From positions 1 through 64,000 of the forward strand of contig JAHHSD010000004.1 of the NCBI GenBank assembly GCA_020025425.1: a stretch of DNA of 64,000 nt, written 5' to 3'. The stretch comes from Oscillospiraceae bacterium (GTDB taxonomy: Bacteria; Bacillota; Clostridia; Oscillospirales; Oscillospiraceae). The position numbers were made by a program, and so were the translations under genes. The notes under the pieces are model-generated. The model had not been told where the DNA came from. It searched no databases and saw only the letters and a list, made by a program, of their open reading frames with translations. Of the stretch, positions 7,738-15,802 are shown piece by piece; within the stretch, counting starts at the first letter, position 1; every line of letters begins with the position of its first letter.

Positions 7738-9003
7738 ATGACAGGTCAGGAAGCAGCGGAACGGATCCACCAGGAGGCCTGGACCGGACACAAGCCCGGG
7801 TTGACCCGCATCGCCCAGCTGATGGAGCGGCTCGGAAATCCCCACACAGCCCTGCGCTATGTCCACATCACAGGCACCAACGGAAAGGGCTCCACCGCCG
7901 CCCTCACCGCCAGGATCCTGTCTGGTGCCGGATATAAAGTCGGTCTCTATACCTCGCCCCACCTCTGGAGCTTCAACGAGCGGTTCCAGATCGACGGCCG
8001 CCCCATCCCCAACGAAACTCTGGGTCAGATCGCAGAACAGGTGCTGGAAGCGGGCCGCCAAATGGAGGAGCACGCCACGGAATTTGAATTGATGTTTGCC
8101 GTGGCCATTCTCTACTTCCGGCAGGAGGACTGCGATGTGGTAGTGCTGGAGGTGGGCATGGGCGGAAGGCTGGACGCCACCAATGTGATCCCCTGTCCCG
8201 AGGCTGCGGTCATCACCAACATCGGCCTGGACCATACGGAGCAGCTGGGCGGCACCAGAGGGCTGATCGCCGCCGAAAAGGCCGGTATCATCAAGCCGGG
8301 CTGTCACACGGTCCTCTACCATCAGAGCAATGAGGTGGAGGAGGTGGTCCGGGCGGTCTGCCGGGCCCAGGGCGCCCCTCTCACCCTCACAGCCCTCCAG
8401 ACCCTGTCGGTGCTCCGGTCCGACCAGACCGGTCAGAGCTTTCTGTACCGGGGCCGGCAATACCGCATCGGTCTGCTGGGGCAGTATCAGATCTGCAACG
8501 CCGCCACCGCCATCGACGTCATTGAGGTGCTCCGGTCAAGGGGCTGGGAGATTTCCGACTCTGCGCTGTCCGAAGGCCTGCTCACCGCCCGGTGGCCGGG
8601 CCGCATGGAGCTTGTACACACAAAGCCAGACCTGATCCTGGATGGCGGGCACAACGCCCAGTGCGTGGAGGCGTTGACCAAAAGCCTCGGTCTGCTCTAT
8701 CCCGGCCGAAAATTCTGGTTCCTGGTGGGCGTCCTGGCGGACAAGGATTTTAAGGAGATGTGCGGATGGATGCTCCCCATAGCCCGCGGCTTTGTCACCA
8801 TCACCCCGGACAGCCCCCGTGCCCTGTCCGCCGGGGCGCTTGCGCAGTATCTGTCAGACATGGGGGCGGAGGCGGTATCCAGTGACTCCACCGCTCAGGG
8901 CCTGGACCAGGTGCTCCGCCTGGCCCGGGAGGACGACGTGATCTGCGCCTGCGGCTCCCTGTATCTGCTGGGTGAGATCCGCCATCTGCTGGGGCTGTGC
9001 TGA
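7738..9003 (+). CDS. folC: Bifunctional folylpolyglutamate synthase / dihydrofolate synthase
   Basis: At 421 residues this matches the family length when started at ATG 7738; the frame is open further upstream but those residues (arginine/proline-rich, unlike FolC) are non-coding. The P-loop ITGTNGKGST is near residue 44, followed by the LYTSPHL and FNERFQIDG folate-loop segments, VVLEVGMGGRLDATN, NIGLDHTEQLG and, in the C-terminal domain, ILDGGHNAQ. FolC adds glutamate to folates, and in many bacteria to dihydropteroate, in the cytosol. The ribosome binding site is only moderate (AAAGGG, 11 bases upstream). It has its own promoter and stands next to a cysteine desulfurase. Confidence 0.95.
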   Translation: MTGQEAAERIHQEAWTGHKPGLTRIAQLMERLGNPHTALRYVHITGTNGKGSTAALTARILSGAGYKVGLYTSPHLWSFNERFQIDGRPIPNETLGQIAEQVLEAGRQMEEHATEFELMFAVAILYFRQEDCDVVVLEVGMGGRLDATNVIPCPEAAVITNIGLDHTEQLGGTRGLIAAEKAGIIKPGCHTVLYHQSNEVEEVVRAVCRAQGAPLTLTALQTLSVLRSDQTGQSFLYRGRQYRIGLLGQYQICNAATAIDVIEVLRSRGWEISDSALSEGLLTARWPGRMELVHTKPDLILDGGHNAQCVEALTKSLGLLYPGRKFWFLVGVLADKDFKEMCGWMLPIARGFVTITPDSPRALSAGALAQYLSDMGAEAVSSDSTAQGLDQVLRLAREDDVICACGSLYLLGEIRHLLGLC

Positions 9004-9015
9004 CCCTGTCCCGCT

Positions 9016-9044
9016 TTGCATCCCACAGCAATTTGTGATACAAT
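9016..9044 (+). promoter_or_regulatory. Promoter of the cysteine desulfurase gene
   Basis: TTGCAT (9016-9021), a 17-bp spacer ending in TGTGA, and TACAAT (9039-9044) lie directly after the folC stop codon. Confidence 0.65.
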
Positions 9045-9098
9045 CGACCTGAAAACCCAGGCGGGACAGACCGCATTTCAGATAAAGGAGATCGAATC

Positions 9099-10244
9099 AT
9101 GTCCGCATTTCACTATTTAGACAACGCCGCCACCACGCCGGTGCGGCCCGAGGCCGCCCAGGCCGCGCTGACCGCCATGACCGAGGGCTGGGGCAACCCC
9201 TCCAGCCGATACGACCTGGGGACCCGCGCCGCCCAGCAGGTCAAGGAGGGGCGGGCCCAGGTGGCCAAGGCCCTGGGCTGTACGCCCGAGGAGGTATTTT
9301 TCACCTCCTGCGGCTCCGAGGGGGACAACTGGGCCATTCAGGCCGCGGTGGAGCTGGGCCGGCACAAGGGCAGGCACATCATCACCTCCGCACTGGAGCA
9401 CTCCGCCGTGCTGGAGCCCTGCAAGGCCCTGGAGCGACAGGGCTATGAGGTCACCTATCTCAGGCCAGACCAGGCCGGCCGGCTGGATCTGGAGGAGCTG
9501 AAGGCCGCTCTGCGGCCGGACACCGTGCTGGTCTCCTTGATGCTGGTGAACAATGAGCTGGGCACAGTCACCCCCATCCGGGAGGTCTCCCGCATTCTGA
9601 AAGCCTCGGGCAGTCCCGCTCTGCTCCACACCGACGCCGTCCAGGGCTTTTTGAAGGTCCCCTTCACCGCCAGAGAGCTGGGGGCCGACTTCATCTCCAT
9701 CAGCGGCCATAAGATCCACGCCCCCAAGGGCATCGGCGCCCTGTACGTCCGGAAGGGCCTGAAGATCTCCCCCATGATCCGGGGTGGTGGACAGGAGGGC
9801 GGACTGCGCTCGGGCACCGAGCCCACCGCCCAGATCGCCGCCTTCGCCGCCGCCGTCCAGGCCGGCTTTGCCAGTTTGGACCGGGACCTGGCCCACATGG
9901 CCCAGATCAAGGCCTGCGCGGCCCAGACCCTCCAGGCCCGGGTGCCCGGCCTGATGGTGCTGACCCAGGGCACCGCCCCCCACATCCTGCCCGTCTCCCT
10001 GCCTGGATACAAGAGCGAGGTCATCGTCCGCTTCCTCAGCGACCGGGGGGTGTATATCTCCTCCGGCTCCGCCTGCCACCGGGGCAAACCCAGCCACGTC
10101 TTTGGGGCGCTGGGCCTGAATAAAAAAGTCCTGGACGGCATGCTGCGCGTCAGCTTCTCCTACGACACCACCCAGGAGGACGTGGACGCCCTGGCCGAGG
10201 GCCTGGCCGCCGCCCAGAAGGAGCTGTTCACCAGTCTCTCCTGA
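9099..10244 (+). CDS. Cysteine desulfurase, NifS/IscS family
   Basis: A 381-residue PLP enzyme that takes sulfur from cysteine. The PLP lysine is Lys205 in SGHKIHAPKG, the cofactor-stacking histidine is His101 in ALEHSAV, and the active-site cysteine is Cys326 in SSGSACHRGK. The N-terminal YLDNAATTPV block is typical. The start at ATG 9099 has AAAGGAG upstream. The gene lies immediately before a TPP-riboswitch-controlled thiazole operon, so it may supply the sulfur that ThiF loads onto ThiS. No iscU, thiI or other Fe-S gene is adjacent. It has its own promoter outside the riboswitch, so it can be expressed independently of thiamine status. Confidence 0.93.
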   Translation: MSAFHYLDNAATTPVRPEAAQAALTAMTEGWGNPSSRYDLGTRAAQQVKEGRAQVAKALGCTPEEVFFTSCGSEGDNWAIQAAVELGRHKGRHIITSALEHSAVLEPCKALERQGYEVTYLRPDQAGRLDLEELKAALRPDTVLVSLMLVNNELGTVTPIREVSRILKASGSPALLHTDAVQGFLKVPFTARELGADFISISGHKIHAPKGIGALYVRKGLKISPMIRGGGQEGGLRSGTEPTAQIAAFAAAVQAGFASLDRDLAHMAQIKACAAQTLQARVPGLMVLTQGTAPHILPVSLPGYKSEVIVRFLSDRGVYISSGSACHRGKPSHVFGALGLNKKVLDGMLRVSFSYDTTQEDVDALAEGLAAAQKELFTSLS

Positions 10245-10261
10245 TCGGCACTTCTGCCCTC

Positions 10262-10290
10262 TTGTATTTCTCTTTTTATTGTTGTATGAT
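10262..10290 (+). promoter_or_regulatory. Promoter of the thiamine operon
   Basis: TTGTAT (10262-10267), 17 bp, and TATGAT (10285-10290) lie just upstream of the TPP riboswitch. Confidence 0.7.
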
Positions 10291-10309
10291 TGGAACAGAA
10301 CATCTGAAT

Positions 10310-10400
10310 ATGCCCGGGGAGCTTGCCAGACAGGCTGAGAGGAAGGTGTGCCCTTTGACCCGAAACCTGATTTGGATAATGCCAACGTAGGGATGACTGA
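10310..10400 (+). promoter_or_regulatory. TPP riboswitch (THI element)
   Basis: The conserved blocks of the thiamine pyrophosphate aptamer are all visible in order: GGGGAGC, the pyrimidine-binding CTGAGAGG, the ACCTGATTTGGATAATGCC block and CGTAGGGA. An intrinsic terminator follows 14 bases later, so TPP binding should lower transcription of thiS onward. Confidence 0.96.
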
Positions 10401-10413
10401 TACCGCGCAGATT

Positions 10414-10453
10414 GCCGGAGGCCGCCGTTTGGCAGCCTCCGGCTTTTATTTTT
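10414..10453 (+). terminator. Riboswitch expression-platform terminator
   Basis: The stem GCCGGAGGC (10414-10422) / GCCTCCGGC (10435-10443), extended inside by GCC-GTTT-GGC, is followed by TTTTATTTTT. It sits between the aptamer and thiS, as expected for transcription attenuation. Confidence 0.93.
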
Positions 10454-10472
10454 CCGAAAAGAGGGAATTCAC

Positions 10473-10667
10473 ATGGTAAAAATCAACGGCGAACCCGTCC
10501 AGGCCGACGGCATGACTCTGGCCGACTATTTGACCCAGGCTCAGTACGACCTGAAGCGGGTGGCAGTGGAGCGCAACGGCGGCATCGTGCCCAAGGCCCG
10601 GTATGCCGACCTGGTGCTGTCCGACGGCGACAAGCTGGAGGTGGTCAGCTTTGTGGGGGGCGGCTGA
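10473..10667 (+). CDS. thiS: Sulfur carrier protein ThiS
   Basis: A 64-residue beta-grasp protein ending in the essential Gly-Gly (FVGGG), which is adenylated by ThiF and converted to a thiocarboxylate that donates sulfur to the thiazole. MVKINGEPV at the start and the [15 protein letters not shown] tail are typical. It is first in the operon after the riboswitch terminator. The next gene begins one base after its stop codon, implying coupled translation with thiF. Confidence 0.95.
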   Translation: MVKINGEPVQADGMTLADYLTQAQYDLKRVAVERNGGIVPKARYADLVLSDGDKLEVVSFVGGG

Positions 10668-10668
10668 G

Positions 10669-11307
10669 ATGGGCGTCCCCTCACAGGAGAAGATCCTGCA
10701 AACTCTGGAGGAGCGCCACAGCAAAGACCTCCAGGCCAGATTTTCCGCCGCCTCAGTGGCGGTGTGCGGCCTGGGCGGGCTGGGCTCCCACATCGCCGCG
10801 GCCCTGGCCCGGGCCGGGGTCGGGCGGCTCCACCTCATCGACTTTGACCGGGTGGATCTGTCCAACCTCCACCGCCAGCAATATTTTCTCCCCCAACTGG
10901 GGATGGAGAAGCCCCTGGCTCTGCGCCAGACCCTGGAGCAGATCAACCCTTACCTCCAGATCCGCACCGACACCGTGCGGATCGCTCCGGACAATCTGCC
11001 CGCCCTGCTGGCTGACGACGGGATCGTCTGTGAGGCCTTCGACCGGGCGGAGGAGAAGGCCATGCTGGTCAACGGGGTGCTGGAGACCTTTCCCAAAACC
11101 TATCTGGTGGCCGCCTCCGGAATGGCGGGGCTCTACTCCGGCAACGAGATCCGCACCCGAAAAATTACAGGGCACTTCTATCTCTGCGGCGACGGACAGC
11201 ACGACACGGCGGACGCCCTGGGCCTGGTGGCTCCCCGGGTGATGCTGTGCGCGGCCCATCAGGCCCACACGGTCCTGCGTATTCTGGCGGGTGAACTGGA
11301 CCCGTAA
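10669..11307 (+). CDS. thiF: ThiS adenylyltransferase ThiF (short clostridial type)
   Basis: A 212-residue E1-like enzyme. The nucleotide motif GLGGLGSHIA is near residue 34, followed by the DFDRVDLSNLHRQQY signature and CEAFDRAEEKAML. It is shorter than E. coli ThiF, and no CxxC zinc pairs are visible, which matches the compact clostridial form. The start at ATG 10669 is one base after the thiS stop; thiS's own 3' end supplies the purine-rich GGGGGCGG upstream. It activates the C-terminal glycine of ThiS with ATP and passes on sulfur, probably from a cysteine desulfurase such as the one at 9099-10244. Confidence 0.92.
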   Translation: MGVPSQEKILQTLEERHSKDLQARFSAASVAVCGLGGLGSHIAAALARAGVGRLHLIDFDRVDLSNLHRQQYFLPQLGMEKPLALRQTLEQINPYLQIRTDTVRIAPDNLPALLADDGIVCEAFDRAEEKAMLVNGVLETFPKTYLVAASGMAGLYSGNEIRTRKITGHFYLCGDGQHDTADALGLVAPRVMLCAAHQAHTVLRILAGELDP

Positions 11308-11329
11308 CTTTTGAAAAGAAGGTATTTTT

Positions 11330-12100
11330 ATGGAAAACGACAAGCTCATCATCGGCGGGCATGAATTTCACTCCCGCTTCATTCTCGGCTCCGGCAAGTA
11401 CTCCCTCAAGCTCATCGAGGCCGCTGTCCGGGACGCCGGGGCAGAGATCATCACCCTGGCCGTCCGCCGGGCCAACACCAAGGAGCAGGAGAACATTTTG
11501 GACTACATCCCCAAAAATGTCACCCTTCTGCCCAACACCTCCGGAGCCCGAAACGCCGAGGAGGCCGTCCGCATCGCCCGTCTGGCCCGGGAGCTGGGCT
11601 GCGGCGACTTTGTAAAAATCGAGATCATGCGGGACACCAAGTATCTCCTGCCCGACAACGCCGAGACCATCAAGGCCACCGAGATCCTGGCCAAGGAGGG
11701 CTTTGTGGTCATGCCCTACATGTACCCCGACCTGAACACGGCCCGGGACCTGGTCAGCGCCGGCGCCGCCGCCGTCATGCCCCTGGCCGCCCCCATCGGC
11801 TCCAACAAGGGCCTGGCCACCCGGGACTTCATCCAGATCCTCATTCACGAGATCGACCTGCCCATTATTGTGGACGCCGGGATCGGCCGTCCTTCCCAGG
11901 CCTGCGAGGCCATGGAGATGGGCGCGGCGGCCATCATGGCCAACACCGCCCTGGCCACAGCCGGGGACCTGCCCCTGATGGCCCAGGCCTTCCGCCAGGC
12001 CATCGAGGCCGGCCGAAAGGCTTATCTCTCCGGTCTGGGCCGGGTGCTGGTCCGGGGCGCAGACGCCTCCGATCCCCTCACCGGCTTCCTGCGGGACTGA
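11330..12100 (+). CDS. thiG: Thiazole synthase ThiG
   Basis: A 256-residue TIM-barrel enzyme that condenses deoxyxylulose 5-phosphate, dehydroglycine and ThiS thiocarboxylate into the thiazole. Family blocks include [10 protein letters not shown], the ITLAVRRAN segment, the catalytic lysine region [21 protein letters not shown] and the phosphate-binding IIVDAGIG and ANTALA loops. AAAGAAGG precedes the ATG. It is followed 12 bases later by thiH, its dehydroglycine supplier. Confidence 0.96.
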   Translation: MENDKLIIGGHEFHSRFILGSGKYSLKLIEAAVRDAGAEIITLAVRRANTKEQENILDYIPKNVTLLPNTSGARNAEEAVRIARLARELGCGDFVKIEIMRDTKYLLPDNAETIKATEILAKEGFVVMPYMYPDLNTARDLVSAGAAAVMPLAAPIGSNKGLATRDFIQILIHEIDLPIIVDAGIGRPSQACEAMEMGAAAIMANTALATAGDLPLMAQAFRQAIEAGRKAYLSGLGRVLVRGADASDPLTGFLRD

Positions 12101-12112
12101 GGGGGCAGACAG

Positions 12113-13366
12113 ATGGAAAACCAGTTTCTGATCGACTCTGAATTTCTCTCCCCCGAGGCGCTGGCAAAAAAGCACCGCCTGGAGACCGACTCCTCCGCCC
12201 GCACCGACCACATGGCCTACATGCCCGGCATGGAGCAGATCAGCTCCGACGTCATGGACAAGGTCATGGGCCAGATGAACGCCTACGATCCCGACGCCTA
12301 CACCGCCCAGGACGTGGCCGCCGCCCTCCAGCATGAGCACTGCTCCGTGGAGGACTTCAAGGCTCTCCTCTCCCCCGCCGCCCAGCCCTTCCTGGAGCAG
12401 ATGGCCCAGAAGGCCCGGATGGAGACCCGGAAGCACTTTGGCAACACGGTCTACCTCTTTACCCCCCTGTATATCGCCAACTACTGTGAAAACTACTGTG
12501 TCTACTGCGGCTTCAACTGCTACAACCACATCAAGCGCATGAAGCTGAACATGGAGCAGATCGAGCACGAGATGAAGGTCATCGCCGACTCGGGCATGGA
12601 GGAGATCCTGATGCTCACCGGCGAGAGCCGGGGAATGAGCAGCGTGGAGTACATCGGCGAGGCCTGCAAGCTGGCCCGGAAGTACTTCAAAAACGTGGGC
12701 CTGGAGATCTACCCCGTCAACACCGATGAGTACCGCTACCTCCACCAGTGCGGTGCCGACTACGTCACCGTATTCCAGGAGACCTACGACACGGTCAAGT
12801 ATGAGACCCTCCACCTCATGGGCCACAAGCGGGTGTGGCCCTACCGCTTCGAGGCCCAGGAGCGGGCCCTGATGGGCGGCATGCGGGGGGTGGCCTTCTC
12901 CGCCCTGCTGGGCCTGTCCGACTTCCGGAAGGACGCCCTGGCCACCGGACTGCACGCCTACTACCTCCAGCGCAAGTACCCCCAGGCGGAGATCTCCCTG
13001 TCCTGCCCCCGTCTGCGCCCCATCATCAACAACGACAAGATCAACCCCCTGGACGTCCACGAGACCCAGCTGTGTCAGATCATCTGCGCCTATCGGATCT
13101 TCCTGCCCTTCGCCGGGATCACCGTCTCCTCCCGGGAGAGCGCCCATTTCCGGGACGGCATCGTGAAGATCGCCGCCACCAAGGTGTCTGCGGGCGTGTC
13201 CACCGGCATCGGGGACCACGAGAGCAAGTACACCGGCCAGGAGAACGGCGAGCCGGAGGGGGACGAGCAGTTTGAGATCGAGGACGCCCGCAGCTTCCAG
13301 ACCATGTACCAAGACATCTCCGCCGAGGGACTTCAGCCCGTCCTGAATGACTACCTCTATGTCTGA
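12113..13366 (+). CDS. thiH: 2-iminoacetate synthase ThiH (radical SAM)
   Basis: A 417-residue radical SAM enzyme that cleaves tyrosine to dehydroglycine and p-cresol. The CxxxCxxC 4Fe-4S motif is Cys125, Cys129, Cys132 (in CENYCVYC). The C-terminal domain has the biotin/thiamine-synthase-associated features, including the SSRESAHFRD region. ThiH, rather than the oxygen-dependent glycine oxidase ThiO, indicates anaerobic thiazole synthesis. Its last codons overlap the start of tenI. Confidence 0.96.
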   Translation: MENQFLIDSEFLSPEALAKKHRLETDSSARTDHMAYMPGMEQISSDVMDKVMGQMNAYDPDAYTAQDVAAALQHEHCSVEDFKALLSPAAQPFLEQMAQKARMETRKHFGNTVYLFTPLYIANYCENYCVYCGFNCYNHIKRMKLNMEQIEHEMKVIADSGMEEILMLTGESRGMSSVEYIGEACKLARKYFKNVGLEIYPVNTDEYRYLHQCGADYVTVFQETYDTVKYETLHLMGHKRVWPYRFEAQERALMGGMRGVAFSALLGLSDFRKDALATGLHAYYLQRKYPQAEISLSCPRLRPIINNDKINPLDVHETQLCQIICAYRIFLPFAGITVSSRESAHFRDGIVKIAATKVSAGVSTGIGDHESKYTGQENGEPEGDEQFEIEDARSFQTMYQDISAEGLQPVLNDYLYV

Positions 13367-13973
13367 GCTGCTGTGTGTCACCAACCGCGCCCTGTGCCGG
13401 GAGGATTTTCTGGTCCGTCTGGAGCGGATCTGTCAGGCCCGCCCGGCCGGGATCGTTCTGCGGGAGAAGGATCTGAGCCCGGGGGCGTATGAGACCCTGG
13501 CCCGGTCCGTGCTGGAGCTGTGCGGCCGATATCAGGTCCCCTGCATCCTCCACAGCTTTGTGGAAACCGCCCTCCGGCTGGACGCCCGGGCCATCCACCT
13601 GCCGCTGCCCCGCCTGTGGGCCATGACAGCGGAGGAAAAAAGCCGGTTTTCCGTCCTGGGCGCCTCCTGCCACAGCGTGGAGGACGCCCGGGAGGCCCAG
13701 GCCCTGGGCTGCACCTATATCACCGCCGGCCACGTCTTTGACACCGATTGCAAAAAGGGCCTGCCCGGCCGGGGTCTGGACTTTTTGCAGGCGGTCTGCG
13801 GCGTGGTCACCATCCCGGTGTACGCCATCGGCGGCATCGGACCGGACAACTTCCCGTCGGTGCTGGCCGCCGGGGCGGCGGGGGGCTGCGCCATGAGCGG
13901 GCCCATGGTCTGCCAGGACCCGGCCGCCTACCTTGAAGCCTTTGAGAAAGCGGGGGATTCCCATGAAATTTGA
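13359..13973 (+). CDS. tenI: Thiazole tautomerase TenI-like protein
   Basis: A 204-residue TIM-barrel paralogue of ThiE (208 if the upstream ATG at 13347 is used). It has the TenI hallmarks: GASCHSVEDA, whose His corresponds to the catalytic histidine of B. subtilis TenI, and GHVFDTDCKKGLPGRG. The ThiE-specific HMP-PP residues seen in the next gene (the IINDD and GVHVGQED segments) are replaced here by ILHSF and IHLPLP. TenI aromatises the thiazole carboxylate tautomer made by ThiG. Overlap with the end of thiH and with thiE (11 bases) suggests tight translational coupling; no clear ribosome binding site is visible for either start. Confidence 0.82.
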   Translation: MSELLCVTNRALCREDFLVRLERICQARPAGIVLREKDLSPGAYETLARSVLELCGRYQVPCILHSFVETALRLDARAIHLPLPRLWAMTAEEKSRFSVLGASCHSVEDAREAQALGCTYITAGHVFDTDCKKGLPGRGLDFLQAVCGVVTIPVYAIGGIGPDNFPSVLAAGAAGGCAMSGPMVCQDPAAYLEAFEKAGDSHEI

Positions 13974-14604
13974 CCGAAAGCAGCTGCTTCTGTACGCGGT
14001 CACCGACCGGACCTGGACGGGCCGCCAGAGCCTGTCCCAGCAGGTGGAGTGCGCCCTCCGGGGCGGCGTCACCTGTGTCCAGCTGCGGGAAAAGGAGCTG
14101 GAGCGGGAGGCCCTGCTCCGGGAGGCCCGGGTCATCCAGGACCTGTGCCGCCGGTATCAGGTCCCGCTCATCATCAACGACGACTGGGAGCTGGCCCTGG
14201 AGCTGGGGGCGGACGGCGTCCATGTGGGCCAGGAGGACGACGCAGTCTCCCGGATCCGGGCCGCGGCCGGCCCAGACTTCATCATTGGGGCCACCGCCAA
14301 GACGGTGGACCAGGCCCGTGCCGCCCAGGCGGCCGGGGCCGACTACCTGGGCGTGGGGGCCGTGTTCCCCTCGCCCACCAAGCCGGGGGCCCTGCGGATC
14401 ACCACCCAGCAGCTGCGGATGATCTGCGGCTGCGTGGAGATCCCCGCGGTGGCCATCGGCGGGATTTCCCGGGAAAATGCCCGGGAGCTGGCCGGGGGCG
14501 GGATGTTCGGCCTGGCCGTGGTATCTGCTCTCTTTGCCGCCCCGGACATCACCGCTGCGGCCCAAACCCTGCGGGAGATTTCCCGCTCCCTGGTGGAGCA
14601 ATAA
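13963..14604 (+). CDS. thiE: Thiamine-phosphate synthase ThiE
   Basis: A 213-residue enzyme joining HMP pyrophosphate and thiazole phosphate to thiamine phosphate. Conserved blocks: QLREKELE, LIINDDWELA, DGVHVGQED, IGATAKT, the GVGAVFPSPTK substrate loop and AIGGISREN. The ATG at 13963 lies inside the end of tenI and has GGGGGA upstream. It is followed by an 80-base gap before thiD. Confidence 0.95.
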   Translation: MKFDRKQLLLYAVTDRTWTGRQSLSQQVECALRGGVTCVQLREKELEREALLREARVIQDLCRRYQVPLIINDDWELALELGADGVHVGQEDDAVSRIRAAAGPDFIIGATAKTVDQARAAQAAGADYLGVGAVFPSPTKPGALRITTQQLRMICGCVEIPAVAIGGISRENARELAGGGMFGLAVVSALFAAPDITAAAQTLREISRSLVEQ

Positions 14605-14684
14605 GGCTCCGCCGGCGGCCGATTGGGGGCACCACCTTCGGTCGCCTAACAAAAGCTGTGCACCATCTCAAGGAGGATGATCAA

Positions 14685-15488
14685 ATGAGAACTGCATTGA
14701 CAATCGCTGGAAGTGACTCCAGCGGAGGCGCCGGCATCCAGGCAGATCTGAAAACGATGACCATGAACGGCGTATTCGCCATGAGCGCCATCACTGCTCT
14801 GACTGCCCAGAACACCACCGGCGTGACCGGGATCATGGAAGTGACCCCCGAATTTTTGAAGGAACAGATCGACTGCGTCTTTACCGACATCCGCCCCGAC
14901 GCGGTGAAGATCGGCATGGTGGCCTCCGCCCCCCTGATCGAGACCATCGGGGAGCGGCTTCGCTTCTACCGGGCGGAGCACATCGTGGTGGACCCTGTAA
15001 TGGTGGCCACCAGCGGGGCCCGGCTCATTGACGAGGACGCGGTAACCACCCTGAAGGGGGAGCTGCTGCCCCTGGCCGCCGTCATCACCCCCAATATCCC
15101 CGAGGCCGAGGTGCTGTCCGGTCTGGCCATCCGCTCCGCCGACGACATGGCGGCCGCCGCCAAGACCATCTGGGAGTCCTACGGCTGCGCCGTCCTGTGC
15201 AAGGGGGGGCACAGCCTGAACGACGCCAACGACCTGCTCTACGCCGACGGTACGGCCACCTGGTTCCGGGGCAAGCGGATCAATAACCCCAACACCCACG
15301 GCACCGGCTGCACCCTGTCCAGCGCCATCGCCGCCAACCTGGCCAAGGGCTTTGATCTGACTGAATCCATCGGCCTGGCCAAGGAGTACATCTCCGGGGC
15401 CCTTGGTGCCATGCTGGATCTGGGGGCGGGCAGCGGACCCATGGCCCATAACTTCAATCTGACCGGGCCCTTTTCCCGGGAAAAATAA
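14685..15488 (+). CDS. thiD: Hydroxymethylpyrimidine/phosphomethylpyrimidine kinase ThiD
   Basis: A 267-residue ribokinase-fold kinase that phosphorylates HMP and HMP-P. Motifs: AGSDSSGGAGIQADLK at the N-terminus, VVDPVMVATSG, TPNIPEAEVLSG, the CKGGHS strand and the catalytic anion-hole NTHGTGCTLSSAIA. The ATG at 14685 has AAGGAGG. It is last in the operon. No thiC or thiM is present in the window, so pyrimidine must come from a thiC elsewhere or from salvage. Confidence 0.95.
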   Translation: MRTALTIAGSDSSGGAGIQADLKTMTMNGVFAMSAITALTAQNTTGVTGIMEVTPEFLKEQIDCVFTDIRPDAVKIGMVASAPLIETIGERLRFYRAEHIVVDPVMVATSGARLIDEDAVTTLKGELLPLAAVITPNIPEAEVLSGLAIRSADDMAAAAKTIWESYGCAVLCKGGHSLNDANDLLYADGTATWFRGKRINNPNTHGTGCTLSSAIAANLAKGFDLTESIGLAKEYISGALGAMLDLGAGSGPMAHNFNLTGPFSREK

Positions 15489-15526
15489 CCATCTTCGTCA
15501 ATATGCACAATATTTTTCCCAATCCC

Positions 15527-15555
15527 TTGACTTTCTCATTCAATCTGTGTACACT
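15527..15555 (+). promoter_or_regulatory. Promoter of the SLH-domain gene or of a short leader RNA
   Basis: TTGACT (15527-15532), 17 bp, TACACT (15550-15555). The -10 overlaps a GTGTACAC palindrome like the one at 1221-1228. Confidence 0.7.
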
Positions 15556-15615
15556 TGGTCCATCATTAAATCTTCTTTCATAATTGTATGTAGCTTCTTC
15601 GCATAGCAGCGTCAC

Positions 15616-15670
15616 AAAGCCCAGTAAAATAAAAGAATCCCCCTTGGGTTCTTGTTTTGCTGGGTTTTTT
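15616..15670 (+). terminator. Terminator-like hairpin in the leader
   Basis: CCCAGTAAAA (15620-15629) pairs with TTTTGCTGGG (15655-15664) with one T-G wobble, an inner AGAA-CCC/GGG-TTCT stem adds to it, and six T residues follow. It lies between the promoter and the gene at 15803, so it is either an attenuator or the end of a roughly 110-nt RNA. Confidence 0.65.
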
Positions 15671-15802
15671 AAATTGCGTTCTTTCCGGCCTGGTTCAATA
15701 TGTGCCATGACCACCGGAACAAGCAATAAGGAGGTGTACACCATATCATAAAGCGATGGCAATAACCCTGATCCATCTGACTATGAAGAGGAGATGTAAT
15801 CT

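Larger units (their letters stand above)
15489..15802 (+). promoter_or_regulatory. Long leader region before the SLH-domain gene
   Basis: These 314 bases hold no convincing gene. A good promoter (15527-15555) is followed about 60 bases later by a terminator-like hairpin (15616-15670), then about 130 further bases containing an isolated AGGAGGTG at 15731-15738 with no start codon at usable distance, and finally the AGAGGAG site of the gene at 15803. Confidence 0.5.
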
